From Massilia sp. (GTDB lineage Bacteria > Pseudomonadota > Gammaproteobacteria > Burkholderiales > Burkholderiaceae_D), in contig JANYGW010000074.1 of NCBI GenBank assembly GCA_025359245.1, positions 1 through 43,352 on the forward strand: a DNA stretch of 43,352 nt, given 5' to 3'. Positions 8,356 through 20,572 of the stretch are shown in pieces (position 1 is the stretch's first letter; every line of letters starts with the position of its first letter). The notes beneath the pieces were generated by a model. That model was not told the DNA's origin, searched no databases, and saw nothing but the letters and a program-made list of their open reading frames with translations. A program made the position numbers and the translations under genes.

Positions 8356-8451
8356 GGTTGAGTCCCGTGACGGGAAGTAAAGGTAGGGGAGGGAACAGCG
8401 TGGGTTGGTCAAAGAAGGCAGCGCGGGCGCGCTGCCTTCGCAGATTTCTCG

Positions 8452-8778
8452 TTAAATGTTGCTGTCGATGAAGGACGTCAGCTGGCCCTTGGCCATGGCG
8501 CCCACTTTCTGGGCGGCCACGACGCCGTTCTTGAACAGGATCAGCGTCGGGATGCCGCGGATGCCGAACTTGGCCGGTACGGCCTGGTTCGCATCGACGT
8601 CCATCTTGGCGATGAGGATCTTGCCGTCGTATTCTTTTGCGACTTCTTCGAGCATCGGGCCGATCGCCTTGCACGGACCGCACCACTCGGCCCAAAAGTC
8701 GACCAGGACCGGGCGCTCGGATTTGAGCACGTCGGCTTCGAAGGAGGCATCGCTGATGTGTTTAATATTTTCGCTCAT
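8452..8778 (-). CDS. trxA: Thioredoxin 1
   Basis: A 108-aa cytosolic dithiol reductant with the active site WCGPC (Cys33, Cys36) in [12 protein letters not shown], the cis-proline loop [14 protein letters not shown] and a C-terminal amphipathic helix ending SFIDSNI. It reduces protein disulfides and supplies electrons to ribonucleotide reductase and similar enzymes. The start at 8778 has a strong GAGGAAAA ribosome site and fits the family length; upstream in-frame codons do not align. It lies directly upstream of rho on the same strand, with which it may be co-transcribed. Confidence 0.97.
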   Translation of the reverse strand: MSENIKHISDASFEADVLKSERPVLVDFWAEWCGPCKAIGPMLEEVAKEYDGKILIAKMDVDANQAVPAKFGIRGIPTLILFKNGVVAAQKVGAMAKGQLTSFIDSNI

Positions 8779-8938
8779 GTTTTCCTCAAAGAGAGGTAGA
8801 AGGTAATAACGCCTGGGGGAAAAGCCGGTTCTGGCTTCCTCTATCAATGCAACACTATGGTGGTGATTATGTGCGCAATTTCAATATGTGGAGGAGGGGC
8901 AAGAAGGTGTCAGGCGGGGATTTAGCCGAAATAATAAC

Positions 8939-9436
8939 CTATTTTCCAGAAAGTGTCGTGACATTGTATACATTCGCGCCGTCATCGCCGCCGTCCGGGC
9001 CCAGCAGCGGGGCCAGCGCGGCGCGCAACTCGGCCGGGCTGATCGGCTTTTTATAGGCGCCCAGCACGTGCAGGCCATGGGCGCGGGCCAGCCGTTCGGC
9101 CGAACGGCGCACGCCGCTGTCCATGCCCGAGAGCAGCAAGATGGCGCCGCGGAAGCCGGCCTCGGCCGCCGCATGCATGAACTCGATGCCATCCATGTCC
9201 GGCATCGACAGGTCGCACACCAGCAGGCCGGGCGCATCCTGCGCCAGGCTGAGCAGCGCGCGCCGGGCGTCGGCCTCGCAGCGCACGTCGAAGTCGCCGA
9301 GGTCGGCCAGCATGTCTTCCAGCACGGACAACATGAAGGTGTCGTCGTCGAGCAGCAGCACGCGCAGGCGCGCGGCGGGACGGGAAGCGGAATCGGGAGC
9401 GGTCATGGACACATGGTCGGTGATGGGTTGCGCCAT
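8939..9436 (-). CDS. Stand-alone response-regulator receiver protein
   Basis: A protein of about 165 aa consisting essentially of one CheY-like receiver domain. VLLLDDDTFMLSVLEDML supplies the acidic pocket, LLVCDLSMPDMDGIEF the phosphoacceptor Asp (about residue 75), LLLSGMD the conserved Ser/Thr position and GAYKKPISP the conserved Lys. No DNA-binding or enzymatic output domain follows; the short tail is GDDGANVYNVTTLSGK. It lies 43 bases after the hybrid kinase on the same strand and is likely its co-transcribed partner, acting through protein contact. The start is uncertain: ATG at 9436 is used, 9406 is also possible, and an ATG at 9496 would overlap the kinase gene. The downstream target is not visible here. 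Confidence 0.85.
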   Translation of the reverse strand: MAQPITDHVSMTAPDSASRPAARLRVLLLDDDTFMLSVLEDMLADLGDFDVRCEADARRALLSLAQDAPGLLVCDLSMPDMDGIEFMHAAAEAGFRGAILLLSGMDSGVRRSAERLARAHGLHVLGAYKKPISPAELRAALAPLLGPDGGDDGANVYNVTTLSGK

Positions 9437-9479
9437 TATCTTCGAAGTTCGCCACCAGCAGCGCAGCGTTGCCGATATT

Positions 9480-12446
<2,967 letters not shown>

Positions 12447-12584
12447 CCTCTGGAGGGGCAGTGGGCTGGACTGCCTGGCTATTTGCGTTGAGTCATTCTA
12501 AATGAGCTGCACAAACCGGCCTGCAATATCTTTGATGATGGATGTAATTTTATTTCATTTTTGACATCAAAAGGAAAGAATCTG

Positions 12585-13304
12585 TCAACCGACGCTGCCG
12601 GCGAACTGATACAGCTGGCCTGGATGCCACATCGTCACCACCGACGCGATCTGGCCGAGGGCGCGGGTACGGCGCCGCAGCACCAGGCAGCACTGGCGCG
12701 CCTCGATGGCCAGCATCTCGGCGATCTCGCGCGGCGGCGCCAGCGCCTCGATGCGGTAGGTCGCGCTTTGCAGCGGCGCGGCCAGCGTCAGGTGCTCGTT
12801 GGGGGTGATCACGGCGAAGTCCTGGGCCAGGTAATCGGGGGCGCAGGCCGGGTTGACCCAGCGGTCCTCGACCTGGATCGGGATCTCGTTCTCGAAATGC
12901 ACGATCACCGAATGGAACAGCGGCTCGCCCGACGGCAGCTCGAACTGCAGCGCCAGCAGCTCGGTCGCGCGGGCCTTCTCGAGCAGCTGCAAACTGCTGT
13001 GGTGGCGGTGGCCGCGCGCGCGGATCTCGTCGGCGATGCTGCGGATCTCGACCAGCGTGGCCTGGTATTTCTGCGGCGCGACGAAGGTGCCGGAGCCGTG
13101 GCGGCGGGTCAGCACATGCTCGGCCGTCAGTTCGCGCACGGCGCGGTTGACGGTCATGCGCGAGACCCCGAACTGGCGCACCAGCGCCTGTTCGGACGGC
13201 ACCACGTCGCCCTCCTTCCAGCGTCCGGCCGCGATTTCGCTGGTCAGGTAATCCTTGATGCGCTGGAAAATGGGCGTGCTGTCTTGCGCGATTTGATCTT
13301 CCAA
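12585..13304 (-). CDS. hutC: Histidine utilisation repressor HutC (GntR family)
   Basis: A 239-aa GntR/HutC-subfamily regulator that represses hut genes until urocanate binds. The N-terminal winged helix includes YLTSEIAAGRWKEGDVVPSE, FGVSRMTVNRAVREL and RRHGSGTFV. The C-terminal UTRA ligand domain (about 90–235) contains FHSVIVHFENEIPIQVEDRWVNP and VVTMWHPG typical of HutC. A TTG start at 13304 preceded by GGAGAG is chosen because similarity begins a few residues later and no ATG fits; the frame stays open upstream through ada, but that is a shadow. It is divergent from ada and separated from the hut operon by about 4 kb. Its probable operator is the palindrome at 17205–17218. Confidence 0.92.
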   Translation of the reverse strand: MEDQIAQDSTPIFQRIKDYLTSEIAAGRWKEGDVVPSEQALVRQFGVSRMTVNRAVRELTAEHVLTRRHGSGTFVAPQKYQATLVEIRSIADEIRARGHRHHSSLQLLEKARATELLALQFELPSGEPLFHSVIVHFENEIPIQVEDRWVNPACAPDYLAQDFAVITPNEHLTLAAPLQSATYRIEALAPPREIAEMLAIEARQCCLVLRRRTRALGQIASVVTMWHPGQLYQFAGSVG

Positions 13305-13442
13305 ACTACTCTCCGAAAGGGGCCGGCCGAAAAAGCCGATTCTAGCACCAGCGCGCCGCGCCGATTCAAAAGCAAGACCCGGGATGCGGCGATGGCCGGC
13401 GGCGCCCACCATAGCGACTGGAAAACCAACCGGGAGCGCAGC

Positions 13443-14510
13443 ATGAAAGCAGAGATGAACACAGCCAGCTACAACAGCGACGCCGAGTGCTGGGACGCGC
13501 TCCAGCGGCGCGACAAGGATGCCGACGGCGTGTTCTGGTATTCGGTGCGCACGACCGGCGTGTATTGCCGGCCGTCGTGCGCGGCGCGCCCGGCCAAGCG
13601 CGAAAACGTCGCCTTCCACGACTCGTGCGCCGCGGCCGAGCAGGCTGGTTTTCGGCCCTGCTTGCGCTGCAAGCCGGACCAGCCGCCGCTGGCCGAACGG
13701 CACGCGCTGGTGGTGGCGCGCGCGTGCCGGCTGATCGACGCCAGCGAGACCGAACCTGACCTCGACAGCCTGGCCGACGCGTGCGGCATGAGCCGCTTTC
13801 ATTTCCACCGCATCTTCAAGGCGCACACCGGCATCACGCCGAAAGCTTACGCCGCCGCGCAGCGCGCCGCGCGCGTGGCGCATGGGCTGGCGCGGGCGGC
13901 GAGCGTGACGGACGCGCTGTACGCGGCCGGCTACAACTCGAGCGCGCGCTTTTACGCCGGCGCCGAAGGGCGGCTCGGGATGGCGCCCAAAAAATACCGG
14001 GCGGGCGGCGCCGGGGCCGTGATCCGCTTCGCCATCGGCGACTGCACGCTGGGCGCGATCCTGGTGGCGGCGACCGACAAGGGCATTTGCGCGATCCTGA
14101 TGGGGGACGACCCGGAGCAGCTGGCGCGCGACCTGCAGGACCGCTTCCCGGCGGCCGAGCTGCACGGCGCCGACGCCGGCTTCGAAGACACGGTGGCCAA
14201 GGTGGTGGGGCTGGTCGAAGCGCCGGCGCTGGGGCTGGACCTGCCGCTGGACGTGCGCGGCACGGCGTTCCAGCAGCGCGTGTGGGCGGCGCTGCGCCAG
14301 GTGCCGAGCGGGACGACGGTCAGCTACGCCGAGCTGGCGGCGCGGATCGGGCTGGCGTCGGGGGCGCGCGCGGTGGCCGGCGCGTGCGCGGCCAATCCGG
14401 TCGCGGTCGCCATCCCCTGCCACCGGGTGGTGCGCAACGACGGCGCGCTGTCGGGCTACCGCTGGGGCGTCGAGCGCAAGCGCGCCTTGCTCGATCGCGA
14501 ACGCGACTAA
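13443..14510 (+). CDS. ada: Bifunctional Ada: DNA alkyl-phosphotriester and O6-alkylguanine methyltransferase / regulator
   Basis: A 355-aa adaptive-response protein with the full three-part layout. The N-terminal zinc domain has Cys42, Cys46, Cys73 and Cys76 (VYCRPSC, RPCLRC); Cys42 matches the methyl acceptor for phosphotriesters. A central AraC-type helix-turn-helix (about 90–185, LADACGMSRFHFHRIFKAHTG) follows. The C-terminal O6-methylguanine transferase domain has the suicide-cysteine motif IPCHRV (Cys326) and GTAFQQRVWAAL. The start at 13443 has a GGGAG ribosome site. It is divergent from hutC with a 138-base shared intergenic region, and no clear Ada box was identified. Its stop codon is followed directly by a REP repeat. 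Confidence 0.95.
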   Translation: MKAEMNTASYNSDAECWDALQRRDKDADGVFWYSVRTTGVYCRPSCAARPAKRENVAFHDSCAAAEQAGFRPCLRCKPDQPPLAERHALVVARACRLIDASETEPDLDSLADACGMSRFHFHRIFKAHTGITPKAYAAAQRAARVAHGLARAASVTDALYAAGYNSSARFYAGAEGRLGMAPKKYRAGGAGAVIRFAIGDCTLGAILVAATDKGICAILMGDDPEQLARDLQDRFPAAELHGADAGFEDTVAKVVGLVEAPALGLDLPLDVRGTAFQQRVWAALRQVPSGTTVSYAELAARIGLASGARAVAGACAANPVAVAIPCHRVVRNDGALSGYRWGVERKRALLDRERD

Positions 14511-14588
14511 CACCGGGGTCATAACACCGGGGTCAGACCTCAATTTTGCAATTGTTTTTTAATCGGGGTCAGACCTCAATTTTGCAAT
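14509..14588. repeat. Left REP pair flanking the RAYT gene
   Basis: A partial unit (ACACCGGGGTCA) begins at the ada stop codon. Two near-identical units follow at 14529–14553 and 14565–14588, each reading GGGGTCAGACCTCAATTTTG and then CAAT. A linker with a T6 run and AATC separates the two. The pair is the inverted counterpart of the units at 15390–15447. Confidence 0.85.
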
Positions 14589-14621
14589 ATGCCCACCGGA
14601 TTGGTCAGGTGTCTTGCCGCT

Positions 14622-15305
14622 TCACGCCGGCCTGCGTCCAGCATGCTGACGGTCGAAAGTGCGCGCCAAGACGACGCCAGTCTCATCCATAAATCGACGC
14701 GAACCGAAGGCAGTATTGCGGTTAGTTGCATGACGGACTTGCTCGAGCATGGAGTCTGGAATCGCTTCTTGAAATAGTGCGCGATAGCTCGCTTGTCTAT
14801 CCATTTCATTGCCGGCAAGGCTGATGTAAAGGAGATGCGGGGTAATGACTTTGCCGCGCTCGCCGTGTGCGTTGGTCCGGTAGCTCGACCATTCGTAGTC
14901 AATTGGATGGGATACTATCTTCGCCCTGACTGGGTTCAGTTCAATATAGCGTTGGCAAACGAGAAAATATTGCTCGTTATCGACGAGGCAGGACCGAAAG
15001 CGTCCCTGCCACAAGGTTCCGCTCCGACCATAACGTCGGTTAACATACTGCACATAACGCTCACCCAGCCCTTTCATCATGTTTGCGGGCGAAGTTGATT
15101 TGGTGGGCGATACAAGGATATGTACGTGATTGGTCATGAGGACGTAGGCATGCACGCCACATCCATGCTCGGAGGCTGATTCGGCCAGCATCGTTAAATA
15201 GACCTGATAATCGCTTCGCGAGAAAAAACATGGATTGCGATTATTCCCTCGTTGAATAATGTGGAGGGGGACATTGGCGAGAACTGGGCGTGGATAGCGG
15301 CTCAT
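14622..15305 (-). CDS. REP-associated tyrosine transposase (RAYT, IS200-like Y1 family)
   Basis: A 227-aa HUH-type single-strand nuclease of the Y1/RAYT family. Features seen are PLHIIQRGNNR near the N-terminus, the metal-binding HUH motif in MTNHVHILV (His60, His62), GTLWQGRFRS (about 96–105) and RYIELNPVRA, whose Tyr120 is at the place of the catalytic tyrosine, followed by YEWSSY. RAYTs bind and cleave REP palindromes and are thought to spread or maintain them without moving as ordinary insertion sequences. The gene is flanked on both sides by inverted pairs of REP units (14529–14588 and 15390–15447). Composition is less GC-rich than the neighbours ada and the amidohydrolase, which suggests separate ancestry. 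All catalytic residues appear intact. Confidence 0.92.
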   Translation of the reverse strand: MSRYPRPVLANVPLHIIQRGNNRNPCFFSRSDYQVYLTMLAESASEHGCGVHAYVLMTNHVHILVSPTKSTSPANMMKGLGERYVQYVNRRYGRSGTLWQGRFRSCLVDNEQYFLVCQRYIELNPVRAKIVSHPIDYEWSSYRTNAHGERGKVITPHLLYISLAGNEMDRQASYRALFQEAIPDSMLEQVRHATNRNTAFGSRRFMDETGVVLARTFDRQHAGRRPA

Positions 15306-15389
15306 AGTAGTAAGGTGAGTTAAAGAACTCGCTTACGATAGCGCGCCTATTTGCGATCCCTCGCATCCGCATCAAAAGTGCGTTAGACG

Positions 15390-15447
15390 TTGCAAAATTG
15401 AGGTCTGACCCCGATTGAAAAACAATTGCAGAATTGAGGTCTGACCC
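15390..15447. repeat. Right REP pair flanking the RAYT gene
   Basis: Two units at 15390–15412 and 15426–15447 read TTGCA(A/G)AATTGAGGTCTGACCCC, the reverse complement of the left pair, separated by GATTG-A5-C. The linker is also the inverted match of the left linker, so the RAYT gene lies inside an inverted repeat of about 60 bases per arm. Confidence 0.85.
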
Positions 15448-15512
15448 CGATTTAAGAACAATTGCCCGGTGTTGCGCGCTACACTCTGTTTTTGCCTTTC
15501 ACGGAGTGTTCG

Positions 15513-17180
15513 ATGCGCTTGCTTCCTTCTTCCTTGTTCGCCTTGCTGGCCGGTGCCGCGCTGGCCGCCGCCCACGCCGATACCGTCATCGACAACGCCA
15601 ACGGCTATACGCTCAACGGCAAGAACCAGTTACTGCGTTTCGCGTCGATGGCCTTCGACGACAAGGGCAGGATCATCGCCGTCGGCAGCGCCGCCCAGGT
15701 CCGCGCCAAGGCCGCCCGCGCCGCGCGCCACGTCGACCTGCACGGCCAGACCGTCCTCCCCGGCCTGATCGACGCCCACGGCCATGTGTTCGGCCTGGGC
15801 GAACAGCTGTCCCAGCTCGACCTGGCCTTGAGCGCGTCGCTGGCCGACGCGCTCAAGGCCGCCGCCGACTACGCGGCCGCCAATCCGTCGCTCGCCTGGC
15901 TGCGCGGACGCGGCTGGAACCAGGAGATCTGGAAGCTGGGCCGCTTTCCCACCGCCGCCGAACTCGATGCCGTCGTCGCCGACCGCCCGATCTGGCTCGA
16001 ACGCGTCGACGGCCACGCCGCCTGGGCCAATACGCGCGCCATGCAGCTGGCCGGCATCACGCGCGACACGCCCGACCCGGCCGGGGGCAAGATCGTGCGC
16101 GACGCCGCCGGCAATGCGACCGGCGTGTTCGTCGACGCCGCCCAGGGCCTGGTCGCGCGCATCCTGCCGAAACAGACCGAGGCCGCAGCGCGCGCGCTGC
16201 TCGACCGCGCACTCGCCAACATCGCCGCCGTCGGCCTGACCAGCGTGCACGACGCCGGCATCGGCGTCGGCCAGGACCGCCTGTACCGCGACTACGCCGA
16301 TCACGGCAAGCTCAGCGCGCGCGTCTACGCGATGATCGGCGACGTCGGCCCGGACTTCGACCAGCTCGCTCAGCACGGCCCGCTCACCACCTACGCCAAC
16401 GACCACTACGCGCTGCGCGCCGTCAAGCTGTACGCCGACGGCGCCCTCGGCAGCCGCGGCGCGGCCCTGCTCGCGCCCTACAGCGACGAGCCGAGCTCGC
16501 ACGGCCTGCTGTTTCGCACGGACGCCGACATCGTCGCGCTGATGGACAAGGCCATGCGGCGCGGCTACCAGGTCAATGTGCATGCCATCGGCGACGCCGG
16601 CAACCGCCAGATCCTCGATGGCTTCGATAAGCTGGTCAGGCAGACCGGCAGCGCCGCCCAGCGCCACCGCATCGAACACGCGCAGGTGGTCGCGCTGGAA
16701 GACATCCCGCGCTTCAAGTCGATCGGCATCGTGCCGTCGATGCAGCCGACCCACGCCACGTCCGACATGAACATGGCCGAGCAGCGTGTCGGCCCGCAGC
16801 GTATCCAGGGCGCCTATGCCTGGCGCACGTTCCTCAAGCAGGGCTCGCGCATCGCCTGCGGTTCGGACTTCCCGGTGGAGTCGCCCAATCCCTTCTTCGG
16901 CATCCACGCCGCCGTCACGCGCCAGGATGTGGCTGGCCAGCCGGCCGCCGGCTGGTACCCCGGCCAGGCCATGACGCTGAAGGAGGCGCTGCGCTGCTTC
17001 ACCCTCGACGCCGCCTACGCCGCGCACCAGGAAAACAGCATCGGTTCGCTCGAAAAGGGCAAGTGGGCCGATTTCATCGTCATCGACCGCGACCTGTTTA
17101 CGATGCCGGCCAAGGATATCCACGCCGTCGGCGTGCTGCAGACCTGGGTCGGCGGGCGCCAGGTTTTCGAAAAGAAGTGA
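15513..17180 (+). CDS. Secreted amidohydrolase, YtcJ-like (metal-dependent hydrolase family 3)
   Basis: A protein of about 555 aa with a signal peptide (MRLLPSSLFALLAGAALAAAHA), so probably periplasmic. The mature part shows an amidohydrolase TIM barrel: VLPGLIDAHGHVFGLG supplies the HxH metal pair, VNVHAIGDAGNR and RIEHAQVV later metal and substrate histidines, IACGSDFPVESPNP the catalytic Asp, and GSLEKGKWADFIVIDRD closes the small sandwich domain. Members of this group hydrolyse N-substituted amides such as formamides; the substrate here is unknown. GGAG stands before the ATG at 15513. It reads in the same direction as the hut operon and ends about 110 bases before hutU, whose own promoter lies between them. 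A role in histidine breakdown is not shown. Confidence 0.82.
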   Translation: MRLLPSSLFALLAGAALAAAHADTVIDNANGYTLNGKNQLLRFASMAFDDKGRIIAVGSAAQVRAKAARAARHVDLHGQTVLPGLIDAHGHVFGLGEQLSQLDLALSASLADALKAAADYAAANPSLAWLRGRGWNQEIWKLGRFPTAAELDAVVADRPIWLERVDGHAAWANTRAMQLAGITRDTPDPAGGKIVRDAAGNATGVFVDAAQGLVARILPKQTEAAARALLDRALANIAAVGLTSVHDAGIGVGQDRLYRDYADHGKLSARVYAMIGDVGPDFDQLAQHGPLTTYANDHYALRAVKLYADGALGSRGAALLAPYSDEPSSHGLLFRTDADIVALMDKAMRRGYQVNVHAIGDAGNRQILDGFDKLVRQTGSAAQRHRIEHAQVVALEDIPRFKSIGIVPSMQPTHATSDMNMAEQRVGPQRIQGAYAWRTFLKQGSRIACGSDFPVESPNPFFGIHAAVTRQDVAGQPAAGWYPGQAMTLKEALRCFTLDAAYAAHQENSIGSLEKGKWADFIVIDRDLFTMPAKDIHAVGVLQTWVGGRQVFEKK

Positions 17181-17196
17181 GGGCCGCAAAAATCAT

Positions 17197-17225
17197 TTGA
17201 CTTGGTTGTATATACAACTTAGACT
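17197..17225 (+). promoter_or_regulatory. Predicted hutU promoter
   Basis: The −35 TTGACT (17197–17202) and −10 TAGACT (17220–17225) are separated by 17 bases, about 65 bases upstream of the hutU start. The HutC-type palindrome fills the spacer. Confidence 0.65.
17205..17218. promoter_or_regulatory. HutC operator candidate
   Basis: A perfect 14-bp palindrome, GTTGTATATACAAC, containing the GT..TATA..AC core recognised by HutC-subfamily GntR repressors. Lying between the −35 and −10, it would block RNA polymerase when bound. No second copy was found near hutC itself. Confidence 0.75.
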
Positions 17226-17289
17226 TTGAGTATGCACGTTGGCGCGTGCCTAGTCGCGCGCCGGCCCCCAACCCGTTCAAGGAGCTGCC

Positions 17290-19002
17290 ATGACCACCGA
17301 TTCCACCCAGATGGGCGTCGATCCCCGCTATGATGCGACGCGCGAAATCCGCGCCCCGCGCGGCACCGAGCGCGCTTGCAAGAGCTGGCTGACCGAGGCG
17401 GCCTACCGCATGATCCAGAATAACCTGGACGCGGAAGTGGCGGAAAATCCCAAGCACCTGGTGGTCTACGGCGGCATCGGCCGCGCGGCCCGCAACTGGG
17501 CCTGCTACGACCAGATCCTCGCTTCCCTGCGCGAGCTGGAAGACGACCAGACGCTGTTGATCCAGTCCGGCAAACCGGTCGGCGTGTTCCAGACCCACGC
17601 CGACGCGCCGCGCGTGCTGATCGCGAACTCCAACCTGGTGCCGAAGTGGGCAAACTGGGAGCACTTCAACGAACTCGATCGCAAGGGCTTGTTCATGTAC
17701 GGCCAGATGACCGCCGGCAGCTGGATCTATATCGGCACCCAGGGCATCGTGCAGGGCACGTACGAAACCTTCGCCGAAGCCGGGCGCCAGCATTTCGGCG
17801 GCGACTGGGGCGGCCGCTGGATCCTGACCGCGGGCCTGGGCGGCATGGGCGGCGCGCAGCCGCTGGCCGCCTCCTTCGCCGGCGCCGTCTCGCTCAACAT
17901 CGAGTGCCAGCAAAGCAGCATCGACTTCCGCCTGCGTACGCGCTACCTGGACAAGCAGGCCAGGGACATCGACGACGCGATCGCGCTGATCAAGGAGCAC
18001 ACCGGCAAGCGCGAAGCCATTTCGATCGGCCTGCTGGGCAATGCGGCCGACATCCTGCCCGAGCTGGTCCGGCGTGCCAGGGCCGGCGGCGTCGTGCCCG
18101 ACATGGTCACCGACCAGACCTCGGCGCATGACCTGATCAACGGCTACCTGCCGAGCGGCTGGAGCGTCGATGAATGGAAGGCCGCGCAGAAGGATCCGTC
18201 CCAGCACGCGCGCCTGACCGCCGCCGCCGCCGCATCGTGCGCGGTGCACGTGCAGGCCATCCTCGATTTCAATGCGATGGGCGTCAAGGCCGTCGACTAC
18301 GGCAACAACATCCGCCAGGTCGCGCTCGACCATGGCGTCAAGGATGCCTTCGACTTCCCGGGCTTCGTGCCGGCCTATATCCGTCCCCAGTTCTGCGAAG
18401 GCCGCGGCCCGTTCCGCTGGGTCGCGCTGTCGGGCGATCCGGAGGATATCTACAAGACCGATGCCAAGATCAAGGAGCTGTTCCCCGAACAGAAGCAGGT
18501 CCACCACTGGCTCGACATGGCGCGCGACCGGATCGCCTTCCAGGGCCTGCCGGCGCGGATCTGCTGGCTGGGCCTGGGCGAGCGCCACATCGCCGGCCTG
18601 GCCTTCAATGAGATGGTGCGCACGGGCGAACTGAAAGCGCCGATCGTCATCGGGCGCGACCATCTCGACACCGGCTCGGTCGCCAGTCCTAACCGCGAAA
18701 CCGAGTCCATGCGCGACGGCACCGATGCGGTCTCCGACTGGCCATTGCTGAATGCCTTGCTCAATACCGCCGGCGGCGCGACCTGGGTCTCGCTGCACCA
18801 CGGCGGCGGGGTCGGCATGGGCTACTCGCAGCATTCGGGCGTGGTGATCGTGGCCGACGGCACCGATGCCGCCGCCAAGCGCCTGGCGCGCGTACTGGTC
18901 AACGACGCCGGCTCGGGCGTCATGCGCCACGCCGATGCTGGATACGAAACCGCCGTTGCCTGCGCCAAGCGCAACAACCTCAATCTCCCTATGGTCAAAT
19001 AA
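17290..19002 (+). CDS. hutU: Urocanate hydratase
   Basis: A 570-aa cytosolic enzyme that converts urocanate to 4-imidazolone-5-propionate using tightly bound NAD as an electrophile. Recognisable segments include [14 protein letters not shown], the nucleotide-binding region [16 protein letters not shown] (about residues 178–193), [19 protein letters not shown], the active-site [15 protein letters not shown] containing the conserved Cys, and [16 protein letters not shown] near the C-terminus. Length matches the family (about 555–570 aa). An AAGGAG ribosome site stands 6–8 bases before the ATG. It is the first gene of the hut operon, directly downstream of the HutC-type operator, and hutH starts 1 base after its stop codon. 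Confidence 0.97.
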   Translation: MTTDSTQMGVDPRYDATREIRAPRGTERACKSWLTEAAYRMIQNNLDAEVAENPKHLVVYGGIGRAARNWACYDQILASLRELEDDQTLLIQSGKPVGVFQTHADAPRVLIANSNLVPKWANWEHFNELDRKGLFMYGQMTAGSWIYIGTQGIVQGTYETFAEAGRQHFGGDWGGRWILTAGLGGMGGAQPLAASFAGAVSLNIECQQSSIDFRLRTRYLDKQARDIDDAIALIKEHTGKREAISIGLLGNAADILPELVRRARAGGVVPDMVTDQTSAHDLINGYLPSGWSVDEWKAAQKDPSQHARLTAAAAASCAVHVQAILDFNAMGVKAVDYGNNIRQVALDHGVKDAFDFPGFVPAYIRPQFCEGRGPFRWVALSGDPEDIYKTDAKIKELFPEQKQVHHWLDMARDRIAFQGLPARICWLGLGERHIAGLAFNEMVRTGELKAPIVIGRDHLDTGSVASPNRETESMRDGTDAVSDWPLLNALLNTAGGATWVSLHHGGGVGMGYSQHSGVVIVADGTDAAAKRLARVLVNDAGSGVMRHADAGYETAVACAKRNNLNLPMVK

Positions 19003-19003
19003 T

Positions 19004-20554
19004 ATGAAAAATAATACGCATACCGGCTGGACCCTGAACCCTGGCCTGATGACCATGGCCGACCTGCGCGCCGTCTGGGCCGCGCCAGCCAACTTGACGC
19101 TGTCCGCTTCCGCTTATCCGGTCATCAAGGCCTCCGCCGCCGCGGTCGACGCGATCGTGGCCAAGGGCGACGCCGCCTACGGCATCAACACCGGCTTCGG
19201 CATCCTGGCCAAGACCCGCATCCCCGACGAAAAGCTCGAGGAACTGCAGCGCAACCTGATCCTGTCGCACTCGGTCGGCACCGGCGAGCTGCTCTCCGAC
19301 GCCGTGGTGCGCCTGATCATGCTGATGAAAATCGGCAGCCTGGCGCGCGGTTTTTCGGGAGTGCGTCCCTTGATCATCGACACCCTGATCGCGCTGTACA
19401 ACGCCGGCATCATGCCGGCCATTCCGGCCAAGGGCTCGGTCGGCGCATCGGGCGACCTGGCGCCGCTGGCCCACATGACGCTGGCTATGCTGGGCGTGGG
19501 ACAGGTGCGCGTCGACGGCAAACTGGTCGAGGCGATGGATGCCCTCAACCACGCCGGCATCGCGCCGGTGGTGCTGGCGGCCAAGGAAGGCCTGGCGCTG
19601 ATCAACGGCACCCAGGTCTCGACCGGGCTGGCGCTGCATGGCCTGTTCATGACCGAGCGCCTGCTGGAAGCGGCCATGGTCGCCGGTTCGCTCTCGCTCG
19701 ACGCGGCCAAGGGCAGCGATGCGCCGTTCGACGCCCGCGTCCATGCGGTGCGCGGCCAGCCGGGCCAGATCGCCGCCGCCGCCATCTACCGCCAGCTGGT
19801 CGCGGCGAGCGCGATCCGCGCTTCGCACCTGGTCGGCGACGAGCGCGTGCAGGATCCGTACAGCTTGCGCTGCCAGCCGCAGGTCATGGGCGCCATCATC
19901 GACCTGGTGGTCAACGTGTCGCGCACGCTGCTGATCGAGGCAAATGCCGTCACCGACAATCCCTTGATCTTCCCGGAGACCGGCGAGATCATCTCGGGCG
20001 GTAATTTCCACGCCGAGCCGGTCGCCTTCGCGGCCGACACGCTGGCGCTGGCGATCGCCGAAATCGGCGGCCTGGCCGAACGCCGCATCGCGCTGCTGAT
20101 CGACGCCACCCTGTCCGGCCTGCCGCCGTTCCTGGTGCGCGAGCCGGGCGTCAATTCGGGCTTCATGATCGCCCACGTGACGGCGGCCGCACTCGCTTCC
20201 GAGAACAAGTCGCTGGCCCATCCGGCCAGCGTCGACAGCCTGCCTACCTCGGCCAACCAGGAAGACCACGTCAGCATGGCCACCTTCGCGGCGCGCCGTC
20301 TTGACGATATGGCGCAAAATACGGCTGTCATCGTCGGCATCGAACTGCTGGCCGCGGCGCAGGGGATCGATTTCCATCGTCCGCTCAAGACCTCGCCGCA
20401 CCTCGAGCACGTGCATTCGCAGCTGCGCGCCAAGGTGCCGTTCTTCGACGCCGACCGCTTCTTTGCCCCGGACATCGAGGCGGCCAAACAGATGGTGGTG
20501 AACGGCGAATTGAGCGCCTCTTGCCAGGGCCTGTTCGCATCGCTGTACGCCTAA
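19004..20554 (+). CDS. hutH: Histidine ammonia-lyase
   Basis: A 516-aa enzyme that removes ammonia from L-histidine to give urocanate, the committed step of the pathway. The self-forming MIO electrophile comes from Ala148-Ser149-Gly150 in [22 protein letters not shown] carries the catalytic tyrosine, and [19 protein letters not shown] and [11 protein letters not shown] are conserved active-site segments. The start at 19004 is chosen because it begins 1 base after the hutU stop and gives the family length; the frame is open further upstream inside hutU. There is no separate ribosome site beyond the end of hutU, so translational coupling is likely. Confidence 0.97.
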   Translation: MKNNTHTGWTLNPGLMTMADLRAVWAAPANLTLSASAYPVIKASAAAVDAIVAKGDAAYGINTGFGILAKTRIPDEKLEELQRNLILSHSVGTGELLSDAVVRLIMLMKIGSLARGFSGVRPLIIDTLIALYNAGIMPAIPAKGSVGASGDLAPLAHMTLAMLGVGQVRVDGKLVEAMDALNHAGIAPVVLAAKEGLALINGTQVSTGLALHGLFMTERLLEAAMVAGSLSLDAAKGSDAPFDARVHAVRGQPGQIAAAAIYRQLVAASAIRASHLVGDERVQDPYSLRCQPQVMGAIIDLVVNVSRTLLIEANAVTDNPLIFPETGEIISGGNFHAEPVAFAADTLALAIAEIGGLAERRIALLIDATLSGLPPFLVREPGVNSGFMIAHVTAAALASENKSLAHPASVDSLPTSANQEDHVSMATFAARRLDDMAQNTAVIVGIELLAAAQGIDFHRPLKTSPHLEHVHSQLRAKVPFFDADRFFAPDIEAAKQMVVNGELSASCQGLFASLYA

Positions 20555-20572
20555 AAACACGCTGGAGCCTTT

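Noticed and set aside
13360..13385. Possible Ada box upstream of ada (AAAAGCAAGA)
   Set aside because: The match to the known box is too weak to call.
12561..13442. Possible N-terminal extension fusing a leader to Ada
   Set aside because: This stretch is the reverse strand of hutC; a good ribosome site and the family N-terminus are at 13443.
13305..14543. N-terminal extension of HutC across ada
   Set aside because: It is the reverse strand of ada; the GntR domain begins right after TTG 13304, which has GGAGAG upstream.
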